Positions 1 to 6,412 of a DNA stretch of 12,106 nucleotides are shown here, piece by piece. The notes beneath the pieces are model-generated. The model was not told the origin of the DNA and ran no database searches. It saw only the letters and a list, made by a program, of their open reading frames with translations. This DNA is from an uncultured Collinsella sp. GTDB lineage: Bacteria; Actinomycetota; Coriobacteriia; Coriobacteriales; Coriobacteriaceae. The position numbers and the translations under genes were made by a program. Each line of letters opens with the position of its first letter. Within the stretch, counting starts at the first letter, position 1. The DNA is taken from positions 1 to 12,106 of the forward strand of contig URHQ01000061.1 in NCBI GenBank assembly GCA_900547655.1, written 5' to 3'.

Positions 1-839
1 AAGAGACAGTTCTCGACCAGGCCCACGGCAGCGGCATCGACCAGGCCGCGATGGTTGGCGATGACGGTGATAAACATAAACGCCACCTGGATGCAGCCGT
101 CCTGCACGGCCACGGGCACGCCGATCTTAAGGATGCTGCCGAGCACCTCGGGCTGGGGGCGCAGGTCGCTGCGCTTAACGTGGATGTTCGTGCGGCGGCT
201 CTTGAGCCACACGAGCGCGAGGGCAACGCTGGCCGTCTGCGCGGTTACCGTGCCGAGCGCCGCGCCCACGGGGCCGAGTCCCATGTGGCCGATAAACAGA
301 AAGTCGAGCGCGATGTTGATGATGCATGCCACGCCAATCACGTACATGGGCGAGCGCGAATCGCCCAGCCCGCGAAAGATGGCCGAGAGGATGTTGTATG
401 CGGCGATAAAGGGAATGCCCATAAAGCAGATGCGCAGGTAGGCGGCGGTGCCTTCGACCGCCTCGGGCGGCGTGCCAATGAGCGCCACAACCTGCGGGCA
501 CAGTGCGAGCAGGACAGCGGCTAGCACCACCGAGACACCCATAAAGAGCGTGATGGTGTTGCCGATGGCGGTCTCGGCGCGGTCAAACCGGCGCGAGCCT
601 ACGGCGTGGCCGACGATGACCGTCGTTCCCATGGCCAGGCCCACGAGCGTCACGGTAATGATATAGAGCGTCTGCGCGCCATTGCCCACGGCGGTGATGC
701 CGGCGGCGCCGCTAAACTGCCCCATCATGTACAGGTCGGCCATGCCGTAGAGCATCTGCAAAAAGTACGAGAGCATATAGGGCAGGGCAAAGACCGCGAT
801 GGTCTTAAGGACATTGCCGCGTGTGAGGTCGTGTTCCAT
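1..839 (-). CDS. MATE family efflux transporter (N-terminal 279 residues; C-terminus beyond window)
   Basis: Integral-membrane antiporter of the multidrug and toxic compound extrusion family, which exports drugs or organic cations in exchange for Na+ or H+. The reverse strand is open from an ATG at 839 to the window edge, giving 279 of the usual 440-460 residues. Visible family features are the amphipathic start and first helix (MEHDLTRGNVLKTIAVFALP), the 'YGMADLYMMGQFSGAAGITAVG' region near residues 31-52 and the 'FRGLGDSRSPMYV' segment at 155-167, which matches the conserved R-GD-S-P motif after helix 5. At least seven hydrophobic segments are present. The ATG at 839 places the first helix at the expected distance from the start; the ribosome site is weak (AGAAAG). 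A MerR-type promoter dyad lies at 880-910. Substrate is unknown. It is transcribed away from every other gene in the window. Confidence 0.95.
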   Translation of the reverse strand, partial: MEHDLTRGNVLKTIAVFALPYMLSYFLQMLYGMADLYMMGQFSGAAGITAVGNGAQTLYIITVTLVGLAMGTTVIVGHAVGSRRFDRAETAIGNTITLFMGVSVVLAAVLLALCPQVVALIGTPPEAVEGTAAYLRICFMGIPFIAAYNILSAIFRGLGDSRSPMYVIGVACIINIALDFLFIGHMGLGPVGAALGTVTAQTASVALALVWLKSRRTNIHVKRSDLRPQPEVLGSILKIGVPVAVQDGCIQVAFMFITVIANHRGLVDAAAVGLVENCL

Positions 840-879
840 GGGCGGGGCTTTCTGGCTTGGTTCGTTTAGCTACCAGTGT

Positions 880-910
880 AGTGAAAACCCTACAACGATT
901 GTAGAGTCAA
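880..910 (-). promoter_or_regulatory. Candidate MerR-type promoter/operator of the MATE gene
   Basis: Read on the minus strand, TTGACT (910-905) is followed 19 bp later by TTCACT (885-880). The long spacer holds the perfect dyad CTACAA-CGA-TTGTAG (890-904). An over-long 19-20 bp spacer filled by a dyad is the hallmark of promoters activated by MerR-family regulators such as CueR, SoxR and BmrR, which often control efflux pumps. The -10 match is poor (3 of 6), as expected for an activator-dependent promoter. No merR gene lies in the window, so the regulator would act in trans. The operator role is inferred. Confidence 0.5.
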
Positions 911-990
911 GATTTGTGTCGGCAGTGGGGCGAAAATAGTCACGCTCCAAGCACGATGCTTTGGCCCCTCCGTGCCCCTCACCTCGCTTC

Positions 991-1055
991 AAACCATCAC
1001 AACATTCGACGTTTTTCGCCAAAATCGGGAAAAGCATCGAATGTTGTGATGGTTT
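991..1055. repeat. Hairpin repeat family A, copy 1 (65 bp)
   Basis: Perfect 19-bp inverted arms AAACCATCACAACATTCGA (991-1009) and its complement (1037-1055) surround a 27-base loop. The loop's own ends pair partly (GTTTTTC near 1011 with GGAAAAG near 1030), so the whole element can fold as one long hairpin. It matches copy 2 at 62 of 65 positions. It sits between divergent genes, so here it cannot be the terminator of a flanking gene. No clear target-site duplication is visible (at most TTC on both sides). Confidence 0.9.
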
Positions 1056-1147
1056 TTCTGCCACTCGACCGGGTGGAATCGCTTTCTTACGCACGAAGGT
1101 GTGCGAACCCGTGAGCAGGGGAATAAGGTTGGTTATCCGACTCCATT

Positions 1148-1153
1148 GGAGGG
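1148..1153 (+). promoter_or_regulatory. Ribosome binding site of the orphan nuclease-like gene
   Basis: GGAGGG lies four to five bases before the ATG at 1157. It supports that start over later in-frame ATGs. Confidence 0.7.
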
Positions 1154-1156
1154 CTC

Positions 1157-2194
1157 ATGGACCTGCCGATCGTCCTGTCCCATAAGACTGCCTGGCTGTA
1201 CCACAACGTGGCGCGCCCGTCCGAGCCGCTCTCGCGAGCAAGCAGCCTATACGATGAGGACTCGCTTGCTAACGAGGCGGAACCGACCGCGGGCCTGCCC
1301 AAATTGGGACTCGATGCCAAGGGGCTGAGGGCTTCAACGGCAGCTGGGATCGTTACCGACTATCTGGCTTCGCTCGGTATTCCGCGAGAAGAGCTCGATC
1401 ATATCGACACGCTCGTCAACTTCGATTTTGAGCGCTCGACGCCGGCTGGATTTAGGTGCCACGTGTTTGGGTCGCCGGTACCTCCGGGCCATCTTATCGA
1501 GGTGGCAGAGGACCTTCTAGTGGTTGATGAGGCCATGTGCTTTGTCCAGGCGGGTTCGTGGATGAGTGAGCCCGAGCAGCTGGAATATGGCTACGAAATC
1601 TGCGCACGATACCATTTGAATCATCTGTCGACAGGCGATTATATCGAGATGGGGCAGAGGTATACCGTTGCCGACTTGATTGCTTATTGCAATGAGAACC
1701 GATCTCGTCAGGGGGCTATACGCGCGGCCGCCGTGCTCAAGCGCGTGCACGATGGCGCGCGATCGCCCATGGAGACGGCCACCGCAATCATGGTCGTAGC
1801 AAAACGTTCCCAGGGCGGGCTGGGATACGCCAAGATCGAGCTCAACCATCGGGTCAATGTTCCCAGCGAGTTCAAATATCTCGCTAAGGCCGGGTATTTC
1901 GAGATCGACGTATATGCGCCCGCGAGCGGTACGGGGATTGAGTACAACGGCTCTAACCATCTTGATAAACAGTGCAGCGCGTCGGATGCGGAGCGTATGA
2001 CCGTGCTGAGCGCACTGGGCTTTAGGATGATCGTCCTCACCGGGACTCAGTTTGCCCATCAGCTGCAATTGCACCGGGCGATGAATGCCATCGCGCTCGC
2101 TATGGGTCTCAAGTGCGACCGAAGCGAGGTGTTTCAGAAACGTCAGAACGACCTGCGAGAATTCGTGATTCGACACTGGGACGGCGGTCTTTAG
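1157..2194 (+). CDS. Orphan protein with C-terminal PD-(D/E)XK (DUF559/Vsr-like) nuclease-type domain
   Basis: 345 residues, exact function unknown. The C-terminal part reads like a DUF559/very-short-patch-repair endonuclease fold: E206 in 'SPMETATAIM', then 'YFEIDVYAP' (D251), 'GTGIEYNGSNH' (E262, N264, H268) and 'SDAERMTVLSALGFR' (D277, R280). This is the E...D...E-x-N/K pattern followed by the R-x-x-x-L-x-x-x-G helix. The N-terminal half, from 'PIVLSHKTAWLYHN' (4-17) through a beta-rich stretch at about 84-165, resembles the winged-helix plus middle domain of proteins annotated AbiEi-like/DUF559 in actinobacteria; that link is weaker. No signal peptide or membrane helix. Known relatives are linked to DNA repair, defence or toxin-antitoxin systems, but no partner gene lies beside it. 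It stands alone between hairpin elements A1 and A2, and its codon use is more mixed than that of moaA. Confidence 0.85.
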   Translation: MDLPIVLSHKTAWLYHNVARPSEPLSRASSLYDEDSLANEAEPTAGLPKLGLDAKGLRASTAAGIVTDYLASLGIPREELDHIDTLVNFDFERSTPAGFRCHVFGSPVPPGHLIEVAEDLLVVDEAMCFVQAGSWMSEPEQLEYGYEICARYHLNHLSTGDYIEMGQRYTVADLIAYCNENRSRQGAIRAAAVLKRVHDGARSPMETATAIMVVAKRSQGGLGYAKIELNHRVNVPSEFKYLAKAGYFEIDVYAPASGTGIEYNGSNHLDKQCSASDAERMTVLSALGFRMIVLTGTQFAHQLQLHRAMNAIALAMGLKCDRSEVFQKRQNDLREFVIRHWDGGL

Positions 2195-2231
2195 GGGTGT
2201 CCGGCCCTTCTACGGGGTGCCGTGGGCAGGC

Positions 2232-2296
2232 AAACCATCACAACATTCGACGTTTTTTGCCAAAAACGGGAAAAGCATCGAATGTTGTGATGGTCT
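2232..2296. repeat. Hairpin repeat family A, copy 2 (65 bp)
   Basis: Same orientation as copy 1, differing at only three of 65 positions: two in the loop and one in the last bases of the right arm. Left arm 2232-2250, right arm 2278-2296. It starts 38 bases after the stop of the orphan nuclease gene, so it might also act as a weak transcription barrier; there is no T-run after it. Confidence 0.9.
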
Positions 2297-2379
2297 GTGC
2301 TGAAGATGGGCTTGGAAGTCCGTTTTGCTCGAAGTGACCCGTCCTGTCGTACGGGTGTCGGCATGATTCTCTCGTGGGG

Positions 2380-2385
2380 TATTAT
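2380..2385 (+). promoter_or_regulatory. Possible -10 element of the moaA operon
   Basis: TATTAT lies 40 bases before the moaA start in the only A+T-rich patch of this spacer. No good -35 lies 16-18 bp upstream, so this is a weak call. Confidence 0.3.
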
Positions 2386-2425
2386 GTTTTCCGAAGAATA
2401 AAACGCCGCGTGAGGGGAGGGCTGC

Positions 2426-3481
2426 GTGGACGGGCACGTGCAACATGACGGCTTTGGCCGCGATATCAACTACCTGCGCATTGCCGTTACCGACAAGTGC
2501 AATTTCCGCTGCATTTATTGCATGCCGGCCGATGGCGTGGCGCCCCGCGCGCACGACGAGCTGCTCAGCGCCGAGGAAATCGCCCGCTTTGTGCGCCTGG
2601 TGGCGGGGGAGGGCATTCGCCGCGTACGCCTGACGGGCGGCGAGCCGCTGGTCAGCCGCCGTATCATCCCGCTCATTCGCGACATCCGCGCGATTCCGCA
2701 GATCGAGGACATCTCGCTTACCACCAACGGCGCCCTGCTGCCCAAGCTGGCGCCGCAGCTTAAAGATGCCGGGCTTAACCGCGTCAACATTTCGCTCGAC
2801 ACACTCGACCCCGAGCTGTTTGGAAAGATCACGCGCCTGGGCCGACTCGAGCAGACCATGGCGGGCATCGACGCGGCACTGGCTTGGGGCTTTGAGCCCG
2901 TTAAGGTCAACTGCGTTGTTGTGCGCCGGCTCAACCAGGACGTGGCGGCCCTCGCACGACTGACCGTCGACCGCCCCATTCATCTGCGCTTTATCGAATA
3001 CATGCCCATTGGCGACGAGCGCACGAGCTCGCATTGCGCTGTGGACCCGCATGCGCCCGCGCTCAATCCCGAGCTGTGGGACGCGAGCGATACCGTGCCG
3101 AGCGACGAGCTGCGGGCACGCATCAATGCCGGGGCCGCCGCGGCGGGACTGGGCGAGCTCGAGCCGCTCGACATCAACGACGCTCCTGCCGGCGCGGGCC
3201 CTGCGCGCTATTGGCACTTTCCGGGCGCGGCGGGAACGGTCGGCTTTATCAGCGCTATGTCTAATCATTTTTGCGCGAGCTGCAACCGTCTGCGCCTGAC
3301 GGCCGATGGCAACGTGCGTCCGTGCCTGTTCAGCGATGCCGAGTATTCGGTGCGTGAGGCGTTGCGCCGTGGTGATGATATGCAGGTACTTTCGATTTGG
3401 CGCGATGCCGTGGCCCACAAACCGCAGGAACACGCGATAATTGAGGGCACGCAACGATTTATGTCCCAAATCGGAGGATGA
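2426..3481 (+). CDS. moaA: GTP 3',8-cyclase MoaA (molybdenum cofactor biosynthesis)
   Basis: Radical SAM enzyme that converts GTP to 3',8-cyclo-GTP, the first step of molybdopterin synthesis; MoaC completes cPMP. 351 residues (typically about 330). Visible features: the N-terminal [4Fe-4S] motif CNFRCIYC (C25, C29, C32), SAM-binding LTGGEPL (69-75), 'SLTTNG' (97-102), 'RVNISLDTLD' (119-128), 'RFIEYMPIG' (188-196), the C-terminal cluster cysteines C283, C286 and C300 in 'HFCASCNRLRLTADGNVRPC', and the conserved C-terminal Gly-Gly needed for cyclase activity. The start is GTG at 2426, preceded by GGGGAGG (2414-2420) with five-base spacing. The extra length lies mainly at residues 197-262, before the second cluster, where the sequence is Ala- and Asp-rich. 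It is followed after four bases by the moaC-mobB fusion, so the two are co-translated. Confidence 0.98.
   Translation: MDGHVQHDGFGRDINYLRIAVTDKCNFRCIYCMPADGVAPRAHDELLSAEEIARFVRLVAGEGIRRVRLTGGEPLVSRRIIPLIRDIRAIPQIEDISLTTNGALLPKLAPQLKDAGLNRVNISLDTLDPELFGKITRLGRLEQTMAGIDAALAWGFEPVKVNCVVVRRLNQDVAALARLTVDRPIHLRFIEYMPIGDERTSSHCAVDPHAPALNPELWDASDTVPSDELRARINAGAAAAGLGELEPLDINDAPAGAGPARYWHFPGAAGTVGFISAMSNHFCASCNRLRLTADGNVRPCLFSDAEYSVREALRRGDDMQVLSIWRDAVAHKPQEHAIIEGTQRFMSQIGG
3473..3477 (+). promoter_or_regulatory. Ribosome binding site of moaC-mobB inside the moaA Gly-Gly codons
   Basis: GGAGG falls within the last two sense codons of moaA (GGA GGA, the essential Gly-Gly) and lies eight bases before the ATG at 3486. 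It fixes that ATG as the start rather than the upstream in-frame TTG at 3441, and implies translational coupling. Confidence 0.85.
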
Positions 3482-3485
3482 TCAT

Positions 3486-4790
3486 ATGGCCAAGAGCAGG
3501 TACGCCGATGCCACCAAGGCCGCTCGCAGGGCCGCGATGTCTGCCCACAAAGTCACGGCTGCGGCGAATGCTGGTAACGCAGACGCGTCCGCGCAGCCGA
3601 CTGCCAGCGCTGTCGCCGAGTCCGCCCGTGATGCCCGTCGCGACGAGCTGACGCACGTGGACGCCAAGGGCGAGGTACGCATGGTCGACGTGTCCGACAA
3701 GGCCGAGACCCATCGCATTGCCATCGCCGAGGGCACCATCCTCATGCATCCCGAGACGCAGGCCATGGTGCTGCAGGACCGCGCCAAAAAGGGCGACGTG
3801 CTCGCCTGCGCGCGCGTGGCGGGCATCATGGCCATCAAACGCACGAGCGACATCATCCCCATGTGCCATCCATTGCTCATTACCAAGAGCAAGTGCGACA
3901 TTGCGCCTATCGCTGCGGCGGGGACGCCGGCCGAGGACGTGCCCGAGGGCTGGGCGCCGCCGCGCACGGACGGGCAGGTTGGCTTTCACGTGCTGGTTAC
4001 GGCCGGCGTGACGGGCAAGACGGGTATCGAGATGGAGGCCCTGACCGGCGCGAGTGCCGCGTGCCTAACGATCTACGACATGTGCAAAGCCGTCGATCGC
4101 GGCATGGAGATTGTCGACGTGCGCCTGTTGCACAAGGAGGGCGGCCGCTCGGGCGTGTGGAATCGTGCCGAGCGTCAGGTTGCTGCTGTTGAGGCCGTGG
4201 GGGCCGCGGGCAATGCGCCCGCGGGCGCACCCGTCGCCGTCGCGCCCGCAGCTCCGACACCAGCCGTCCCTGCAATCGCGTTTATCGGCTACCAAAACTC
4301 GGGCAAGACCACGCTTGTCGAGAAGGTTATCGCCGAGCTCACCCGCCGAGGCCTGCGCGTGGGTTCGCTCAAGCATCATGGGCATCACGGCTTTGATATC
4401 GATGTGCCCGCTAAGGACACCTGGCGCCATCACCAAGCCGGATCCAAGCACGTGGGCCTCATCTGCGCCACGCGCTGGGCGGAGTACGCCGACACGCGCG
4501 AGGAGGACGAGATGCCCGCGCGCGAGCTGCTGTCGCGCTACAACGATGTCGACGTGGTGATCATCGAGGGCTACAAGACCGAGGGCTTCGACAACATCGT
4601 GGTCGCGCGCTCCGGTGTCGACCGTCTGCGCGGCAAGAGCTCGCTCGACCTGGTCGACGGTCACACGCTGGCCCTTGCCTGCAACGAAGCCCTGGCGCGT
4701 CAGGCCTTCGACGCCGGCTTTGCGACCCGAGCTATCAACATCAACGACGCCCGAGCCATCTGCGATCTGATTCAGGACCATCTGGCCTAA
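3486..4790 (+). CDS. moaC-mobB: MoaC-MobB fusion: cyclic pyranopterin monophosphate synthase / molybdopterin-guanine dinucleotide adapter
   Basis: 434 residues carrying two Moco enzymes. Residues 1-54 form an Ala-rich, basic extension not seen in ordinary MoaC. Residues about 55-225 are MoaC, which turns 3',8-cyclo-GTP into cPMP: 'LTHVDAKGEVRMVDVSDK' (55-72), 'IIPMCHPL' with H128, 'GVTGKTGIEMEALTGASAA' (174-192) and 'LTIYDMCKAV' with D198 and K201, equivalent to the E. coli D128/K131 active-site pair; it ends 'KEGGRSG'. A short insert is visible at about 140-163. An Ala/Pro/Val linker (about 228-262) leads to MobB (263-434), a P-loop GTP-binding adapter that assists guanylylation of molybdopterin: Walker A GYQNSGKT (268-275), 'SLKHHGHHGFDID' (294-306), 'DTWRHHQAGS' (311-320) and 'DVVIIEGYKTE' (356-366). 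The pairing with moaA places the fusion in cofactor synthesis. MobA, MoaD/E and MogA must be elsewhere. Confidence 0.97.
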   Translation: MAKSRYADATKAARRAAMSAHKVTAAANAGNADASAQPTASAVAESARDARRDELTHVDAKGEVRMVDVSDKAETHRIAIAEGTILMHPETQAMVLQDRAKKGDVLACARVAGIMAIKRTSDIIPMCHPLLITKSKCDIAPIAAAGTPAEDVPEGWAPPRTDGQVGFHVLVTAGVTGKTGIEMEALTGASAACLTIYDMCKAVDRGMEIVDVRLLHKEGGRSGVWNRAERQVAAVEAVGAAGNAPAGAPVAVAPAAPTPAVPAIAFIGYQNSGKTTLVEKVIAELTRRGLRVGSLKHHGHHGFDIDVPAKDTWRHHQAGSKHVGLICATRWAEYADTREEDEMPARELLSRYNDVDVVIIEGYKTEGFDNIVVARSGVDRLRGKSSLDLVDGHTLALACNEALARQAFDAGFATRAININDARAICDLIQDHLA

Positions 4791-4848
4791 AACCGGCCAA
4801 AAAGGGACAGGTTTATTTCGGCAGGTTTTATCTGGGCAAACGTCATTT

Positions 4849-4886
4849 CCGCCACAAAGGGGCCAGGCACCTTTGTGGCGGTTTTT
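4849..4886 (+). terminator. Rho-independent terminator built from hairpin repeat family B, copy 1
   Basis: A perfect 12-bp stem, CCGCCACAAAGG (4849-4860) with CCTTTGTGGCGG (4870-4881), has a nine-base loop and is followed by TTTTT (4882-4886). It lies 58 bases after the moaC-mobB stop. The same stem and loop recur at 7388-7420, so this is also a dispersed repeat. Confidence 0.8.
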
Positions 4887-4912
4887 GCTTTGCAGATGTG
4901 TGGGACATGCCT

Positions 4913-4918
4913 TACAAT
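4913..4918 (+). promoter_or_regulatory. Possible -10 element for the MFS gene
   Basis: TACAAT lies just after the terminator, with a poor -35 candidate TTGCAG (4890-4895) 17 bp upstream. If used, it would give the MFS mRNA a leader of about 130 bases. Confidence 0.35.
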
Positions 4919-4964
4919 CTACCAAGTAGTTCATGACGGGCGAAAAACGGAGAGAAGGGGCTCG

Positions 4965-5027
4965 ATGCGTCCTTAATGTTTCATGCGGATTGATTGATTT
5001 GACAGACGGTGGCGAATGCCCGCCGTC
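4965..5027 (+). promoter_or_regulatory. Structured leader with two mini-ORFs upstream of the MFS gene
   Basis: A well-placed ribosome site (AGAAGGGG, 4953-4960) precedes ATG CGT CCT TAA (4965-4976, peptide MRP). Its stop overlaps a second start, ATG at 4976, which encodes MFHAD and stops at 4991-4993. Next comes a hairpin with GACGGTGG (5005-5012) pairing to CCCGCCGTC (about 5020-5027), 17 bases before the MFS ribosome site. Leader peptides plus hairpins regulate several antibiotic-resistance and efflux genes by ribosome stalling. That role here is speculation. Confidence 0.3.
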
Positions 5028-5054
5028 CGTGTTCGTATGAAACAAGGAGTCTCC

Positions 5055-6335
5055 ATGCTCGCCTCCCTTTTCTCAAAGCCTCGATCATCGCTGTCCGTGC
5101 AGGCCAAGCGCCTGGTGGCGATGCGCTTTCTCATCTACACCGGTTTTCAGACCAGCTACTTTATCGGCGTCATCGGAACGCTCACCTATGCGGACGACGC
5201 TTCGGTCGTCGCGACATCGCTGGCAGTCCTCTTTATGAACGTCTTCGTGATTCTTGGGTCCTTTGCGGGCGGCGCGGCGCTCGACGCTTGGGGCCCGCGC
5301 CGTCATTTCTTGCTGAGCATCGTCGGCACGCTGGCAACTGGCGAGGCGATCATCGCCTTTGGCAGCGCGACCGGCATCGTCCTGCTCGGCGCGGTGCTCC
5401 TGGGCTTCGTGATGGGATTCGCCCAGCCCATTGCCACATCCTATCCGGCCTACCTCACCGATGATCTCGTCGAGCTCAAAGACATCAACTCAGCCATCGC
5501 CATGTTCTCAAACGTGAGTATTATCGTCGGACCCACGTTGGGTGGCTTTGTCGCGGCGGCTGCGTCGTCGCGCGCGGTGTTTGTGCTCATGATGCTCTTT
5601 ACCGTACTGGCGCTCGTCGCCGGCTGGGGCTTTAGGCCGCAGACCAGCCATGTCGCCGGGGATGCGGATGCCGATTCGGCAGAGGAAGGGGAGCGTGCGG
5701 GACAAAGCTCCAACCCCAGCACGTCCGCCCGCGCCACCTTCGCAGCCAGCATCAAGACAGTCTTCACCAACAGCGTTCTCGCGCTACTTTTCTGCATTAT
5801 TTTCCTTTCGAACTTTGGCTACGGAGCCTTCGATCCGCTCGAGTCGTTTTTCTATCGCGATGTCCTACGCGTTGGCGTTGAGTGGATGGGCTGGCTCTCG
5901 TCGGCCTCGGGCGTGGGCGCGGTGCTGGGCGCCGTCGTTGCGCTCCGTTTGCCGCCGCACCTGGTCAACCTTAAAACGCTGCTCGTGGCGCTTATGTCCG
6001 TGGGTCTGGGAAGCCTGCTCTACGTGGGAACGTCGTACGTGGGCGTGGCCCTCGTCGGCCAGATTGCCCTGGGCGTGGCCTGGGGTGTCGTCAACCCGCT
6101 CCACAACACTATCGTGCAAACGACGGCTCCGCTCGAGCAGCTCGGTCGCGTGAACTCGGTCATGGGCTTTGGCAACATGTTCGCCGGCGTAGCCCCGCTG
6201 GCGATTGCTCCCTGGCTGGCGGCGACGTTTGGCGTGCAGCAGACGCTCGTAGGGGCGGGCATGGTCGTGACGGCGGTCCCTGCGGCGTTGCTGCTGTTTG
6301 GACGCCGGCATTTGGATCGTGCCGCAAGGCAGTAA
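5055..6335 (+). CDS. MFS transporter (probable drug efflux, 12 TM)
   Basis: 426-residue major facilitator superfamily permease. About six hydrophobic helices lie in residues 20-195 and six in 235-415. They are separated by a charged, Ser/Asp/Glu-rich central loop (about 196-232). Motif A between helices 2 and 3 appears as GGAALDAWGPRR (72-83). 'NVSIIVGPTLGGFVA' (153-167) matches motif C (G-P-x-x-G-G) of helix 5, which is typical of drug/H+ antiporters. The second half has 'GWLSSASGVGAVLGA' (279-293) and 'LGRVNSVMGFGNMFAGVAPLA' (363-383), as in MFS_3-type exporters. The start is ATG 5055 with AAGGAGT at 5044-5050; ATGs at 5016 and 5037 are in frame but lack a ribosome site. Substrate is unknown. 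The stop codon abuts hairpin element A3 directly. It has its own leader after a terminator, so it is probably monocistronic. Confidence 0.93.
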   Translation: MLASLFSKPRSSLSVQAKRLVAMRFLIYTGFQTSYFIGVIGTLTYADDASVVATSLAVLFMNVFVILGSFAGGAALDAWGPRRHFLLSIVGTLATGEAIIAFGSATGIVLLGAVLLGFVMGFAQPIATSYPAYLTDDLVELKDINSAIAMFSNVSIIVGPTLGGFVAAAASSRAVFVLMMLFTVLALVAGWGFRPQTSHVAGDADADSAEEGERAGQSSNPSTSARATFAASIKTVFTNSVLALLFCIIFLSNFGYGAFDPLESFFYRDVLRVGVEWMGWLSSASGVGAVLGAVVALRLPPHLVNLKTLLVALMSVGLGSLLYVGTSYVGVALVGQIALGVAWGVVNPLHNTIVQTTAPLEQLGRVNSVMGFGNMFAGVAPLAIAPWLAATFGVQQTLVGAGMVVTAVPAALLLFGRRHLDRAARQ

Positions 6336-6400
6336 AAACCATCACAACATTCGATGAAAATTGCGATTTTGCCGAAAAACGTCGAATGTTGTGATGGTTT
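6336..6400. repeat. Hairpin repeat family A, copy 3 (65 bp, inverted orientation)
   Basis: Arms 6336-6354 and 6382-6400 are the same 19 bases as in copy 1. The loop matches copies 1 and 2 only when read on the opposite strand, and differs from copy 1 at seven positions, all within the loop. It begins on the base after the MFS stop codon, so it forms the 3' end of that transcript and may stabilise or terminate it. Confidence 0.9.
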
Positions 6401-6412
6401 GCGTTCCGGCCA

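Larger units (their letters stand above)
840..1156. other. Divergent intergenic region (317 bp) between MATE and orphan nuclease genes
   Basis: Contains the MATE promoter dyad (880-910) and hairpin element A1 (991-1055). Around 1089-1104 there is a weak CGCAC/GTGCG dyad. I could not find a convincing -35/-10 pair for the plus-strand gene at 1157. Open frames through this stretch exist only because they read through the repeat, and are not taken as genes. Confidence 0.6.
2195..2425. other. Intergenic region upstream of moaA
   Basis: 231 bp holding hairpin element A2 (2232-2296), a small dyad ACCCGT-N8-ACGGGT (2337-2356) and a possible -10 box TATTAT (2380-2385). No -35 near consensus is placed for that box. 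I see no Moco riboswitch that I can support. Confidence 0.5.

Noticed and set aside
961..1185. Small open frames reading through hairpin A1 (and similar ones at 2113-2337 and 6354-6400)
   Set aside because: The protein text (NHHNIRRF, ECCDG) is only the translation of the repeat arms, seen again at each copy.
2210..3469. Long open frame (419 codons) on the minus strand opposite moaA
   Set aside because: It is a GC-rich antisense shadow of moaA, starts without a ribosome site, has no recognisable family, and its last part reads through hairpin A2.
4801..4848. AGGGACAGGTTTATTTCGG stretch before the terminator as a third repeat family
   Set aside because: It resembles a dispersed element, but no second copy is seen in this window, so it cannot be supported.
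4999..5004. Perfect TTGACA -35 box before the MFS gene
   Set aside because: No -10-like sequence lies 16-19 bp downstream; that stretch is GC-rich and forms the leader hairpin.
4065..5045. Minus-strand open frame of 326 codons opposite moaC-mobB and its 3' region
   Set aside because: It runs across the terminator and is antisense to a clearly real fusion gene; composition-driven.
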